Positions 22,849-38,000 are shown, counted from the first letter of the stretch. The stretch: 64,000 nucleotides of DNA from Orthonyx spaldingii (GCA_013397795.1 VZTJ01000255.1:256756-320755), one strand, 5' to 3'. Numbers and translations are program-made. The notes: a model not told the origin generated them from the letters alone.

Positions 22849-25800
22849 AAGGAGGTTCTTCTTTCAAGAAAAAATGCACTATGTGTGTATTGTATTGGTT
22901 GCAATAGGTGCGCCTGATTTCACTTCCTTTGTGAAATTCAGAAATGGTTTTATTACTGGAATTACAATAGTGTCCAGCTGATGAAAGAGGATCTGCACCA
23001 TTGTTTTCAAGGTTAGAGCTCCTAAAATAGGGGTTCTCTACAAAAGACTTCTTTGCTACTGTGACATTGCCTTTTTTATGATGATTTGTACATAGGTTGT
23101 CTCCAAAAGGATGGAGACAAAAGTCAGTGTTGAAAGATAGTAGTCCTCTGATAGTAAGAATATAAAATGACTGTGCAGAGCATTTGGGATCCGACACTGT
23201 GTGTGAAGTCATGGAAACTGTAAGTTAATGACAAAAAAAGAGATTTAGTTACTGATGACTCAGAAAGAGGTACTATTGATTTACATCCTAACTAAGGCTG
23301 TCTCATCTGGCACTTACTTCTGAGCAATTAAAGTCAAGGGAGAGACATGAAAAGCCCTTTTGGAAGAAAATTACTTTTGAATTAACCTTTGTACATAATC
23401 TTGCAAACAAAGAAGCAAATTCACAGTGTGCATCACTGGAAATTATTAAACCTAAGTTTTGAAAAGAACTGTATGTGTCAGGGACGTGTCTTTGCTCCAC
23501 TTTTCTCAAAATCCCTGTTTCTGAGACAGCCCCAAAAATGGTGTTCCATCCTGAAAGAGCTCAGTGCTGATCTCACTACAAGCACCAAGAGGAACTTGGT
23601 GCTTGCCCAGGATGCATTCTCCCTCGTTTCTAGATGGGTATAGAAGAATGTCTATTTGTTGTCAACACTTAATCTGCAAGGTTTCTAGTAGGATGTAATC
23701 AAGCAACACTATTAGGATCTTGTCAGCTAATACGGAAAATTGGTGAAAGAAAATTCTGTTGCAAAATCTAATGTTCTTGAGAGTTGTTGGTATTTTTTGG
23801 TCTTCATCGTGCTGTGGGTTTATTCACATCATATTCTCTTCTCAGACCACTTTCTCTTATCTCAGGACTTCATTTATCTATTTTTTTGGGTGAAGATAAT
23901 ATTTCACTAGGACCAGAGGTTTCATGGCTACAGTTTTCTTGTTATTCAGAGACCTGTTGAATCTGAAAGGTTTAAGATACACCTCCTCACACTTGAAGTT
24001 AGCTTCCCTCTTGTTCACCCACCCCAAATGAGCCTTTTATTTACTTATTTGCAGCACTGTAGAGGTCACACCTAGTGATCACACTCCCTGATCTGCCAGC
24101 CTACTGCAAGATTCATGACACAGAAAAGAGTAACATTTCTCACTGGAAGAAGTCTGCGTTGCACATTCCCAAACTGAGAACTGAGGCGTTGCTCTCTCGT
24201 ATCCTGCCATCACGTGACATCTACTAGTCCTAGAGGGTCTGATACACACAGAAAAAGGAGATCAAGAAGTTTGAAATCACTATTCATGGTTCAAAGCCAA
24301 AGCTTTACACAGAAGATACATCACAAAGCATTTGTGATGGTGTTACTGTAACCATAGTAGTCCAAGGGAATACTCATTATAAACATTATGAGGGAAAGAA
24401 ATATCTCAAACTCTGGAGGATAGCTGCAAAATGGTAAGATTTCAATCTGTAAGGATTTGTTCAGAACTGAAAAGTTTTTCTACTTTTTCCAGCTGTACAA
24501 ATTTGTCTATTAGAAGTCTGATTTCTACCTACAGGCCTTGTCATTTAAAATAAATTATTTAATTAAAAGTTTGCATGCAAAGTGGCTTATCAAGTATCAC
24601 CAAAATATGGTTGTGCTAAGTGCATGTTTGTCAGCTCACTGTTCCAGTCTGTGGAACATGTCACATTTGTTTCTGAATTACAACAGTGACTTTAAAGATT
24701 TCTCTTTCTTTTCTTTTTTTTTTCCTTTGCCTGGCCTTTTGAATCAGAGCAGATCATTAATGATATGATATTTAGCACTTATAGCAATGATAAAATAGTC
24801 TTTTTATAAAAGTTTTGGTGTTTTTCTCCTTTGCCTGTCATTCCAAAGTCTCTCTACTTCTGAGAGCATAGCAGTGAAATGGAACCACAGAAACACAGCT
24901 TCCTGAAATTATCCTAACAGCAAGGTCAACAGGACATTGAATTTCCTCTTGTGTGGGACACTAATTAAATATTTTCTATTTCAACATTTTTCTCACCTTC
25001 TCCATATTGTTTTAATTCTCTTTATCAGAAAATAAATGGATGTATTTCAGGGAAATTTAGGTAAACATCAAAACTTTTTATTTACTAGTTACTAAATTTT
25101 CTATGTTAATGAAAGTCCATAAAGGAGTACAATAGAAATAATTATTTTGGAGCATCTGGTCTTGATTTTGTTGTTTCCCAGACAATAAGAACAAGCAGTT
25201 CATTGGAAAACAAAGATGGGGGAAAGCAAGATATTGCAATCCTGTTGGACTTCAAATAGCTCTAAATGCTGAAAAATAGGTGAAAAAGTACATCTCTCAG
25301 TTGAAATAGTATTGATGAAGAAAAACTGGATTTGAAGGAAGAATGCCATAGTGGGTTTAGAGGAAAATTGTAGAAGGCTATGAAAAGACAAAACATTGTT
25401 GAAATCAAACTGGAAGCATGAGCCCATTCTGTGATGATGACACGTATTTTCTGTGCTGGTTTGCCACTACATCATCACATACAAGAGGTCCAAAAACTAC
25501 AATTTCAAAAAGTTTCTTTCAAGATACTTGCACTGCGGTGCATAGTAGCTGCATACAGATAAGACATATGCCCATACCTTCAGATAAATTTTTTTATTAT
25601 TCATTTTTCATGAAACACTTGCTTAAAATGCAGCATTTCTGATCAAGATTGTTAACATTGTGCTGCAACTACCATCCCATTCAGCATTTCAAGCTTTTAT
25701 TGTATTTGAACCTACAGCAATCTGTTGAGGGTGCAAATATTCAGGCATTAAATCAGAATATTCTGGCTGAAAGTTTCCAAACCATCAGGAAACCAGCCCT

Positions 25801-28342
25801 GACTGTACTCCAGGGCTCTGTGGACCAGAAACTTCTTCCAGAAAATTTAATGTCAGAACTTTGTAATTTAATACTGTATCACCTACTACATACATTGTGA
25901 TGACTATTTAATCCCAATGTCAAGTCTAAAACACTGTATGCATGAGCAAACTGGATGCCTGAGTGAAACTGGATAGCTTAAGAGTTGGTAATGGTATGAT
26001 ATATGCAGCATTCCCTACCCAGAAAAAGCACTTAACAGACTTCTTGCATATTAAGCATGTAGATAGTCTCACAGAAAGCAGTGTAGGCATGCAACTATGT
26101 GATTTGCCATACAGGGGCCCAAACCTTCTGTCCAAATGCCAGCACCATCTAGAGGTGAATTCACAGGGTACAGTCAACTTAAAGGTATGTACAAATGTAG
26201 AAGAGAGAGAGGAGATATCTGTGTGGAATTTGTAGCATGTAAGTGTTTGGAAATAGTTACAGGTATAATTAGCATTCCAGAGGTGACCTTACTGAGAAAT
26301 AAAACGAGAAGACTATCCTTGCCTTCAGAAATATTTCCTGGGCCTGGATTTCAAAGAGTTGAGTTTATACCCACATTTGTATTTGGCCAGAATCCCCTAT
26401 CGTGATCATGATTCTGTAGAGTAGCAGTGCCTCCTGTTCCTTGTGCTCTCTGTCAGCTTTATCTTGCCTTGAAAGAAATTCATTACCTGAGTGGCTCTTT
26501 AAAGGAAAATAACACCATCCAAATCAACATGAATCTCAGTAATGTGGTGATTTCCTGTTTGTTTGCACATACAACACATTTGCGCGTGGATATTTGTGGA
26601 GGAACTTTCCACACAGCTAAGTGTACTATGTAAATCTGAAAGTGTGCTTACTGTTCAGTAATTCAGCTAAACTATGTGCAATGTAGTGTTGATCCAATAG
26701 TAATGACAAATCATTTAACCATTAAGTTATTGGAATTAATCACCAAGACCTGTAGGTACACTAGAGAAGATCCCCGATACTGAAAGAAGCTCTAGTTTTG
26801 CCCTCCTGCAGAATGACTTCACACTGCTAAAGCTTTGCTAATGTTGCTAACAATGACATAGGCCTGTTCCTGATGCTAAATAAAAAATAAAAACTTTTTC
26901 TCTCTGACTGGTTCAATGTGAGATAATAAAACATATTTCTTAATTGGGTGTCTTACCATAAAAATGGAAAAGAAACACCTCTGAAAGTGACAAGAGAAGC
27001 ATATGATCTGTTAGGGCTACTAGGTTCAGTCTCAGCTTAAACATCAAATTTCATCAATATGCCTTTTTTGTACAATGTTCTATGTAATAGGAGGATATAA
27101 AGGATTGTTTAGGTCATTTGGACTGAAAAGTAAAACATAGTAGCCTTAGCAAAAGAATTTTTAATATGTTCTTTTAGACAAAAGATACAGTTTCTCCATT
27201 TTTATCTATTCTAAATGTACTGTACTTGCAGCTCTGATTCCATAAGAATCTTACGCCTTATGCACCTGCTTCTGCCTATTCAGTTGGTCTGGATTTAGCA
27301 GTATGTTTGAATATTTTGGCAGGACTGTCTTCTGGTCTTTTGTAGAAAAAAAGAGAATACTAGAGCTATTTCACTATTTTGTAAATCAATCCTTGAAGAC
27401 AATGAAACTTTATCTTGACTTTGTGATATGATACACTTCTTTGTCTCTTGCATGATTTGAGATGTGGAGGGGCTTTGGCCAGCTTTGCAGCCTCATGCTA
27501 ACAGAAAAGAACCAGAACTCTTAAACCTGCACCCATCAATTCAGCAAATGAGTTGGATAAAGATGAAATTTGAGCAAAGATGCACCTCACAAGATTTTAA
27601 GCCATTTGTGTGACTTAAGATGTAGGATCAAAATAGAAGCCATGCATGTGAGCATGGATTTCCCAATTCCTTCATGTACAAACACCTCAGATAAAGACAA
27701 TTTTGAAATAGACCTCATTAGCAAGAAATTAAAAGCAATGCACATGTGGTGTAGAGAAAGGAGCAGAAGTAAAGACCAGCAATATTAAATGTTCCAGGCA
27801 GACAATCCTTCCCAGCACTTCCTCCAGACACGGAGAGCTGGTGAAGTGTTTTTGGGCTGGGAATATGACAGTGGGCAACAGCTCCAGCTCCTGCCAAGGA
27901 AGGACCTGGAGACTGGCATCTTCCCCTGGGCTCTGGGAAGAGAGAAGCAAGAAATGCCTTTCCGTTCTCTTTATCCATCTCCTTTTCAGCTTCAGCTCCC
28001 AAAATTTATCTTCCACTCCATTTCTGTGATTCAGAAATCGCAGTAAAGGACAGGAGGGAGAAGATAAGACTAAGTAGAAAAATGCATTTCTTCAGTATTA
28101 GAAGAATCAGAGCATGGTTTTCTTGAAAACAAATTTTCTCTGAGGGAGAGGGAAAATACAGAGAGAAAATAATTAATAACAAATGTGTTCATTTGAACTT
28201 GAGGATGGTTTTTTTTTCCAATTTTTTTCATTAGTGGTATTTTTAACTGCTGCCTCCATTAAGCCAGAAGCAAAAGAGAACAAAAGTAGCTTGAATAGTC
28301 TCATATTTTCTCTATTAAAATTAATTGGGGTAAAATCTCACC

Positions 28343-28380
28343 AAAAAAAAAAAAAAGAAAAAAGAAAAAAAGAAATTAAA
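28343..28380 (+). repeat. A-rich simple repeat
   Basis: Run of 14 A followed by A-runs separated by single G. It could be the tail of an old retroposed sequence, but nothing recognisable precedes it. Confidence 0.8.
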
Positions 28381-28684
28381 TCCCATTAAATCCCTGCTTT
28401 TAGCTGGTGAGAAAACTAACAGTTGCATTCTTGGGACATAAGTTATTTTCTCTAAAGTTTATATATGTAGTCTAAAAATTCAGTAAGTATTAGTGGCATA
28501 ACAAATATTGAAAGGAGAGCAAGGCCTGATTTTGTCAGCACTGTGCTCTATACCTTCTAATTTGTGTGGATGGAAAATAACAATTTAACTACATAATTAT
28601 AAATAGAGATATAGTAGAGCTGTGCAAGCAGAAAGAGAAATTAATGTACTTTTTTCGGATACAGATACAGATATCTTGCACAGG

Positions 28685-28763
28685 AAACCTGCAAGATTTT
28701 GAACTTCAAGGCCTAACACTAATAAATTGAGTTACACAGTGAAACATTTAATCTTGCAGGTTT
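28685..28763. repeat. Perfect 14-bp inverted repeat with 51-base spacer
   Basis: aaacctgcaagatt at 28685-28698 and its exact reverse complement aatcttgcaggttt at 28750-28763. The spacer is AT-rich and shows no further pairing that I could see by eye. Confidence 0.85.
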
Positions 28764-31700
28764 TCGATCCATTTTTGGGGAGAAAAAGAAATTAATTGCT
28801 CAATTGCAATCAGATATTTTTTAAAATGTACACACTGCTTGGCGTTTGCTCGCATGTCCTTGTGACCACTGTATTTGCTAGAGTTTGCCTTTACTTTGAC
28901 TTGTACTACAAGCAGAGATAACTGGACTAATCTGGATGCAAAGCTGCAGGTGCACTGACTCTTCAGATATATTTACTATGTCTTTTGGCCCTCTGTATCA
29001 CGTTAACAAGGTCTCTGATAGAACATACTGGGGGAAATTCATGTTATTTTTCTCTTCTAGCAGCAGCTCCTTCTTTTCACTGTATTTTTACAGCATAGGA
29101 TATCTTTATGTAGTTGCCCAACTGCCTTCAGCACAAAGCACAAATAAAAATGTCCTAGTAACCCTTCTTCCATATTTCAGTTTTTCATTAGTGAACTTTA
29201 AAATACAAGGTTTCTAAGTAAATGACTGTGGAAGCACATTTAATTCACCTTTAGTAAGAGAAATAGCCACTTTTCACAGCCTCATCTACATAAAGAGAAA
29301 AGCAGAACAATATATTTTTAGAAATTCTTTACAGATTTAGATGTCATGAGTTTAGCCCCCAGTTAATGCACCATAAGGGAGATTGCTATTACAAGTTTCT
29401 GAGCATTCATCTTTTGCAGTGAAGGATCCTTCACATGGGCAAAACTCACAGTGCACATACACATACGCCCCTCCCAAGTTACCACTCCTTTTCTCCCAAA
29501 AAATTAACATGAATGAAAACATGTAAAAGAAGTTGAGCATTTTCAATGAATCAGCTCAAAACTACAAAAATAGCTTGGTGAACTGCTCTGTTTAACCAGA
29601 ACAGGTTCCAAAATTTTAGTAATTATTTTGTGTTGAAACATACCATCTGTTTCTTGGAAAAGAAACAAATTGTAATGAAATTCACTGTGAATGCAAGCTG
29701 CAAGCAACAATAATGAGCAGTCTGGTGATGAACACCCAGTAAGTCAGTGAAAAACCCCAGTACAAATCCAGTCTTCCAGATCTGTTGGATTGGGTTCAAG
29801 TGATTGAGAAAGGGAGTCTGCCTTTTCTGTTTCTTGTTTAAATACTATTTAAGCACTTAATTTCCTCCAGGAAGACATGAATTTGCATTTCAATGCTTAA
29901 GATTCTCCTGAGTATATGGGAAACACACCCTTAGCTTGTGACCACCACTACACAGAAGACTTTAACCATGGTGCCATCCTCAATAAAAAAGGTGAGTAAA
30001 CCAACAATAATGAGTGCAATTATGTAGCTTATTCTCAACTGCAGCTCAACAATATTTTGTGAGTAAGCTGGTATACCTGGCTATAAGTCAATTCATGCTA
30101 TATTGCATGAATGATCCTATTTACATTAAAAGGTCTATTCAAACTACTACTCAAAATCAGTAACACTGGGAAATAATTGTTTGTTCCTAAGAAAGCTGCA
30201 CTGTATTTTGAATCAAACCACCATTTGTTATTTCACACCTCACCAACATGTAATTTAACATGCTCTATTAGGTTTGTGGTGAAATGGGCAAGAAGATTTT
30301 GTCATCCTTCAGCTAACCTTTTGAAACCAGGAGGGGAAAACCAGTGTCTGGCACAATTCATGTGATTTACTGTAGATACTTGTATAAGAATGAGATGGAT
30401 CATACCCATTTACTGTTCTTCCATTGAACATAGTCTAGGGGGTCCATTCAGATTAGACACATCCATCACAAATGCAGCATTTCATTAGATGAATCACACC
30501 TAATAAGCCAATTTATGAGTGGAACATATACAGATTACTTATATGTACTAAATATTATGCTATTTACTGCACTATTAGCATTCAGATTCTCTCTTGATGA
30601 CATTAAAATCAAAATAGAATAGAATACAGTTGACGATTTATACCAATTAAGCAGTTGTGATCACAATGGCTATGGTTTTGGAAAATTGTGGGTCCTGAAA
30701 AAATATAGTTTACCAAAAAAATTTACTTCTCTGTTTGAATTATTTGATCCTTGTAGGTTGGAGTTGTAATTAAGCCTGAGAAAGCAGATGTCATAGCATC
30801 TCATGTCACTTTGTGAAATGTATTTCTCCATGCATGTAAAAAAGACCAAAAAGTTTTGAAGAATTTACACAATACAAGATTTCTGTACTGAATAGCATAA
30901 AATAATTCTTTTTAATGTAATTTTAATGTAAATTAAGGAAGTACATTTAAAATCTTTTGTAGGTTATTTCAAGTTTGGATGAAGTTAGGTGCATGTAAGG
31001 TTGACAGAAGAGAGGACATATGTCAGTCTTTTCCACCTGGACACCTAGAAATACACAGGTACTTTTTAATTGGTTATCTAATTGAAAAATAACTTGGTTC
31101 TAAGAGTTAATATTTCATACTACTATGTATTGTTATTTATTATGATCTCTAAGACACTCTGCTGTGGTTCAGGACCTACTCCCAACATAAGAGCTAGATG
31201 TGCATAGACTAAGGATACACAATTAATGAGAAAATACCAAATCACAAGCTAAGCAGTAGTTTCAACGCCACAGCTCACCTGAAAATCAGTCACATTTTCT
31301 GTGGACTGATGTTAGGCACACTGAGCCTGTGAAAGACAATTCTTGTTTTTGCCTCCTCCCCGCTGCATGATCACAGCCGTGCATGAGTTTATTGCTACAC
31401 CTATGGTTTCAGTGAAGCTACTCTGCTTGTTTCAGGGCCCACAGATTCTGCAGGGTTCTCTCCTTTGGCAAGTGGTGATGATCAGGCACCACACCCAGAC
31501 TTCTGTGAAGGGAGCAGAGATGTTTGTACCATGGGCTAAATGAGGGGCAGCATTACAGATTTATGAGATAAAGCAAGTTATTCAAAGAAAGACACTTCAA
31601 AAACATAATTTGTGCTAATATATGCAACCAGTTGAGAAGTGTAAGATGATGAAGTGAAAAGAAATCCTACTGCTAATACAGACCTTATGAAAAGCAAACT

Positions 31701-32154
31701 GTGTTCAGTGACAGGTGGAACAATGTCAGAACAAGAGCTAATATGCACTGTGGATGATCATAAGACTTACCTCAGTGTTCAAAAAAATATGGGAAAATAA
31801 ATACTGGAAAATATTTGTAAAATTTTCAATGAATGTTTAAAATGAGCATTAAGATTTGAGCTGATTTTTGGGACAAACCTGTAAGATATTTAAAAGTAAA
31901 AATTTTTATTGACATCAGGATATGCAGTATATACAGCAATCTCCTTCAGACTGTACTGTGCATCTCAAGATTCAAGGAGCACCTGTCTTCCAGCCACGCT
32001 TGGATTGTACATCACTACATTTCATCCCACTTAATGACCAGTCACTAAAACAACTAGTCAGGTTTGATGCTTCTTTCTGCTGTCAGCATGCCCTGGCAAA
32101 GGCCACCAGCTGAAAGTGTAGGTTGTTAAGCTTTTGCTCTTTTTAACTCTCCCA

Positions 32155-32201
32155 TTCTGCCATGTCCATTTTCTGCCATGTCCATTTTTGTGTTGTCCAT
32201 T
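32155..32201 (+). repeat. Short tandem repeat, 16-bp unit, about 2.9 copies
   Basis: ttctgccatgtccatt occurs twice in tandem (32155-32170, 32171-32186), followed by a diverged third copy ending gttgtccattt. Confidence 0.85.
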
Positions 32202-34639
32202 TGCTGTCATGCTTTGTGAGTTTCCTGAAATTTATAGACAAATACAGGGTTGTCATAAGTCAGTTAGATGTGAGTATTTCAACTTGACATTTGATGATAA
32301 ATGACCAGGGCACCCTATCTCTATAAAACTGCAGATCTGGAACAAAGGTAATTTGTTCAATTTGAACCCTGGAAAATTGGTCCTGGGTCCTGACTATTCA
32401 GCCTGGACAAATGTTTTATTTCAGAAAAATTCCATGAAAGGCTGTAAAAAATGAGGTAAAAATATTTGTGCCCAGGTTTGCAAAGGCAGATTAATCCCAC
32501 CATTTTAAGAGTAGAGAATTATGACACCCTCAAACAGGGATTGTACATGACTGCCCAGGACACCACTACACAGCTTGACTAGCAGGCCTACTGATACCAC
32601 TAAGATGACAAAACCCCAACTGGATATGATTTACAGCAGTAAAAAGGTCTTTTTACTTTCCTGGGTTTTGCTGTTTGGAGTGCCTTTTAGTTGTGCTGGA
32701 AAATGAGTCAATTTTTCTGTGTAAGCCACAGGCCTATTAAGGAGCTTTGCTATCAAGACCACAGTGTGACAGACACACCAGTGGTGTGCAGACTGACCCC
32801 AGAGCTCTTGTAGGAAAGACAGGTCTTTATTTGTTCAAGCAATTCATCTGTAGTCCAGAAACACCAAAAATGTCAAGATATGACCATTAAGGTGAGAAGG
32901 AGAGGGTGGATTTATAAAGAAATTTTCAAGATACCTGACAGTCTTCTTTTTGGAAGACTTGGGTTGTTCGAGCAAGCAAAATAGTCTCTGAGAACAGGGG
33001 ATGCAGAAGTGCGGACAGGGATGAATATGCTCTGAGAGCATATATAACAAGTATGCAAAATATTACTGTGAATCTGAGAAAAACGTTTTTGTTTTCCCAG
33101 TGCTCTGAGCCATGTCAAGTGTAAATCTAAATTCCAGTTCCTAGAGTCACACTCAATGAGATATCAGTGTTGCACTGGGGACAGCATAACACTTCACTAA
33201 ATATTATGCTGTCAGAGTGGAAAGAGATTTGCTTCAGAACAATTTTATGAGTGTACAAAGCTATTACGTATGACTTTTGCAATGAGTTTGTACTATTATT
33301 AATGATCTGTATTGTATGAGTTTAGTGTTTTTTCAGTACAGAAACTGTACTGGAACTGTATTCCTGTGAGAAGAACACAGAGAAGATGCTGGATTCTTAA
33401 AATTTAAAACAAGAATGGACTGCTAGACTGTTGTTGGGTTTTTTCTATTAAATTATTTCCAGTTACAACTGTAGCTTCTGTTTGACAAAATGTAAGTTAT
33501 ACTCAGATAAAACATTTTTCCTAAAGGTAAATAGCACTCATACACAGATATCAAGAGACAGAAAATATACTGCCTCTCTAGACTATCCAATCAATAGTCA
33601 CCTTCAGTTCAAAAAATGTGTACCGAGTCAATCATTTGGATGTATCTGATTTCAGATTTTGGCAATTGGTCTTTATCCTTATATCCTGGCATCTGTTTCT
33701 GGGACTGTTGGCGTATTTTGTATTAAACAGATTCAGAAATACATCAGCTCTAAGCTGTTCTGAAGCCACCAGATTTGGTGGTTTTGCTCCTTTTCTCTTT
33801 ACCTTTGACTTTACGTATTCCTGAAGCTTCTTTTTTATCTCCTCACACCCAATCCCACCCAAAATCTGTAACTTGATGATAGGACATTCCCTTTGTGGGA
33901 ATTTTGACTAATCTCAAGTAAATAAATTTCAATTCCTGTCTTCTGTGTTTGGTGTGAGTAGGGAGGCACAGAAGTAGATAGTTTTGGGGAAGAAATAGCT
34001 TCTCTAAGAATGTCTTCTAGAGTAGAAATGCCATTAGTTGGCACTTTCACTTATTTTGAGAATGCTCATAATGAAATCTCACTTTGTCTGGTTATTGCTG
34101 TATGATGGGGAGTTTCCATGGTGATCAAATATAAAATTTAATTAAGATGCAGAAGTCCAGACACAGTGTTGCCTGGCTCAGTTTTATGACATTCATAATG
34201 CCCCTTACCTTCAACAAAATAGTGCTGCAAGTAATTAGTGACGAGTGGTAGTTCTCAACACTACTTAATCATGATCAGTTCTCCTGGAATATCTCATTTT
34301 TTAAAAAATTATTCTGTAGAACACACCAGCACTTCACAAGGAAAAATGAACAAAAAGAAAGTTTGAAGCATTGTAAATATATTAAAAGGAAGAGGTTTGA
34401 TGTAAAGACTTCAGCTGGTGTGAGTTTCGCATTGAAGAGCTGACTGAATGGCATTTGCTAATTTTTTTAAAGCCTTGTAATTGTTACTTTAATAACAACA
34501 AAAACTTTTTTTTAAAAAAAGGAAGTAAATCTTTACTTATTAAGCGGCATATACTAAAGTTGTTTGCTTTCAGCTTAGATTGGCAAAGTTACAGAGGAGT
34601 ATTTTCAGAGCCTGAGTCCTGGCCCAGAGCCAATAGAGT

Positions 34640-35005
34640 TAACTCCTGACCCTGTACAGAACCATCCCCAAGAATCACACCGTGTGCCTGAGAGCATTGT
34701 CCTAATGCCTCTTGAACTTTGTCTAGCTTGGTGCCATGACCACTGCCCTGGGGAGTCTGTTTCAGTGACCAGCCATCCTCTGAATGGAGAACATTTTCCT
34801 AATATCTAACCTAAACCTCCCCTGACACAGCTTCAGGCCATACCCACAGATTTTATCACTGTCATCTGAGACGAGATGAGAGCCTGCCCTTCCACTTCCC
34901 CTCCTGAGGAAGCTGAGGCTGCGGTGGTCTCCCCTCAGTCTCCTCTTCTTTAGGCTGAACAAGCCAAGTGACTGCAGCTGCTCCTTGTAACTAACTATTT
35001 ACTGT
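34640..35005 (-). mobile_element. CR1 LINE 3' fragment, antisense
   Basis: Reverse-complement CR1 3' sequence. Phrases include aaccatccccaagaatcaca, ccctggggagtctgtttcag, taatatctaacctaaacctc and, at the far end, cctcttctttaggctgaac, which is the reverse complement of the end of CR1 ORF2 and its 3' UTR start. The octamer tail is missing or degraded on the left edge. It resembles the copy at 39822-40085 over most of its length, so both likely belong to one CR1 subfamily. Confidence 0.88.
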
Positions 35006-38000
35006 GATTTTTAGATATTTTCTTTTGCAGCTAAAGCTGCTCAAACATTTCAAGTGCCACATGATGAGACAGGGTAACTAAATAAGGTACTCCAGGGTGG
35101 TATCTACTACTCCTCTGCAAGAGGCTTTTTTCCCTCAGCTCCTTCAGAATCAGCAAGAACAGACCTGTGTTCACTCGTGTGTTGCCACACTTCCCAGTGT
35201 TCATTAACCTCACCTGGTTGTCAGGCTGAGACCCCTGGAGTATTAGACAGGTGCACATGCCTGCTTCTACTCGCCAGAGCAAAGGGAGGTAAACTGAGGA
35301 TCCTAATTCCTTAAATTATCCTGCCACAAACTGTGATCATTTTTCTGAAAGTTTTCTTATTCACTCAGTTAAGACAGTGCATCATACAGAGATACAGCAG
35401 CATTCTTTCAATATTCAAATGCATTTAAACTGTGGCCTAGATTCAATCAATGCCAAATCAAAGTTAGTGCTAAGGGAAAAAAGTTCCCTTGAAGGAATTT
35501 CAAGATCTGCTAGAACTTCTCCTCCATTGTGCTTAAAAATTGGTGGCATACCTTTGGATAGATCTGTGTTGCAATAAAGCATAAATCTAGTAACAGTGCA
35601 TCCTGCCTTCTCTAAAACAGACATCTCTGTATGAACAATTCTTTTGAACGCTTGCATTGAAGACAACTTCAGCTTCAAAGAGAAAACCACTGACCTGGGT
35701 CGGTGCAGAAAATTTGAAGGATTTATTATACAAGCCTGCATAGCAGCCTTAACTAAGTACACTTGAAAACTCTTTTTTTCTGGAAGATAAAACAATTAAA
35801 TATTATATGAGTAAAATCTCTATGACTGAAAATTACAGGTGTGGAACATCCCGTGTATTCTTTGTTATACAGCTGAGAAAAAGCTTGCCAATTTTATGGT
35901 AGTGATTCCTTCATACAGATTTGCTGTGACTAAAATCAAAGACATAAGGAATTTCTCTTGCAGAAGGAAACAAATAGAAGATTTTAGAGCCATCTGTGTC
36001 TTCTACACACCTACGCTTTTAAGTCTTGCCTTGGTTTAGTCGTATACCTGGAAATTATTTCTATTTTTATTCTTATAATATAGAAGTGGTTGAAATATTT
36101 TTGTTATGGCAGCTTTCATTGTAAAATTATTCTTTTTCTAAATGTCTGTGGAAAAATCTTTTTAAGTTTTTAGATAAATTAAACCAAACCTCTATTACTA
36201 TCACTTTCTGCAGGATGAGGAGAGGAAGACATTTCGACAAAAACATCTGAATTTTCAGTTTTCAAAAGAATAAAGAAATATCCAGCTGGGTTCATATACA
36301 AAAAACCAAAAAAACACAGAAAAAGGGCCAAGGAAAAATGGAAAAGATTGACGGAAAAGGTTGACTGAAAAGGTAGCAGTGTTTCACTTGAAACCAAAAA
36401 AAGTTTGGACCATCTATTTTCATATCATCCGCAGTAGTATCCAAAATGCAACCATCTGTTGCAAACATCCCTCTTTAATTATGTCTTTGGTTATTTTTAA
36501 CTAGGCAAACTTATCTCAGACATTCAGATCCATGCTAAGAACTTTTCATCTTAGATCTTTGCTCACGTCCATACTTCAAGTGCACTGCAATGTCTTCCCC
36601 ATTTTTAATGCACCTACAGTTATAATGATGCTGTGGGGTAGGGAAATCTTCCCATGTCATTCAGTAACTGGTTTCTAGTCAAGATTTTAAAGGAAAAGGC
36701 AGATGTTAAGAGAAAAAAGGTAAAGGAAAATGGCATAAGGGAAAGGATGCAAAAATGAACATGCTCTTGTCTTACAATACTCCAAAGTTAGTTGTGAGAT
36801 AAGGCAATCCCTCTGGTTTTTAAACTGCTGCAATTAGTACATGAGATGCACTTCATATACCCGTAATTGTTTCACTCTAAAAAACACATGCAGTTCCTTT
36901 CCTATTGTTTTTACAAAAATATCTGAAGAGGAGTAAAGTAAATTCAATGTAATTTGTGTAAGCCCCTTAAAACGATGAGCTACCTATGAGTGTCTTTTAC
37001 TATACTTGCCACCATTTTTGTTACATGATGATGATTTTGATCCATCTATCATTGTCCCTGTAAATTCATGGAAGGCATGAAATTACACTTCCCAGAATTA
37101 TAGTTTAAGTTTTCTGACATGAGATGTTTTCTTCATGTAGTATGCTCTCAGCTATTTTCAGTTCCCCTGGGAACTTCTTTCAAGCCTGTATGGAACTTTT
37201 GGATCAACGCTGCCTTTCGTATCTGCACATCTGAGTTGTGTCAGAATCCTGTGACTGCCCTCCAGAGCAGTGGACAGAGGGCTAGATCAAATTAAAGACT
37301 TTTATGCTTAAAATTTATATTGAATATGAGAAACTGTATTACAATGGCAATGACAAATCTAGACAGACTTCTGTTTTCTAAAAAGTTAAAGATGAATCTG
37401 CAGCAAGTGAAATCCCTGCTCTTAAGCACTCTTTGCAGCAGTTTTTCTTCCTGTAGCCAGTGTCCTCTTCTAATAAACTGCTGCACTTTTTTCCAACTTT
37501 TATGACCCCTTCAACTCTCATCCCCACTCTCTCACTCCTGGAAACCCTGCCACCCTGAGCTCTATGGCTTCCCTTACCAAATTTCCATATTATTGCCGCA
37601 TTTCTTTTCTTATTATTATCTGAGGGAGGTTATATATATATATGTATGTATTTATGGCTATAAATCACTGCACAATGACTCAAAGCAAATGTGCTCTTAA
37701 AAGACTGAAAGTGCATGTTATCTGGAAAGGGAATGTCTGATGATTCAAAAACTGCAAGGAGCTACCCTAACATGAATGGCTGAGAAATTTTTATCCAACT
37801 CATTTAAGATTACTTCGTAATCTAGTAAGGTTTACAAAAATTGTATGTATTTAACACTGAATGCACATTGATATGCATAAATGAAGCAAGTTAGTTGCTT
37901 TGTTTCACAGGCAATCTGCACAGCTTTAAATACACATGCAAAAGTAAGAATGTTATATTTGAAGTTTTCTGTTGAAAATCAGAGAATGTTCCCTACTGTG

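Larger units (their letters stand above)
22849..34639. other. Intergenic AT-rich DNA downstream of MCHR2
   Basis: About 11.8 kb without a recognisable gene. No clear MCHR2 polyadenylation signal was identified close behind the stop. It contains an A-rich run at 28343-28380 and a perfect 14-bp inverted repeat at 28685-28763. Open frames such as 22832-23212 (minus) and 27718-28046 (both strands) have no conserved motifs I can name. Confidence 0.5.

Noticed and set aside
35415..35795. 126-codon minus-strand open frame
   Set aside because: No family features and no promoter or splice signals. Not supported as a gene.
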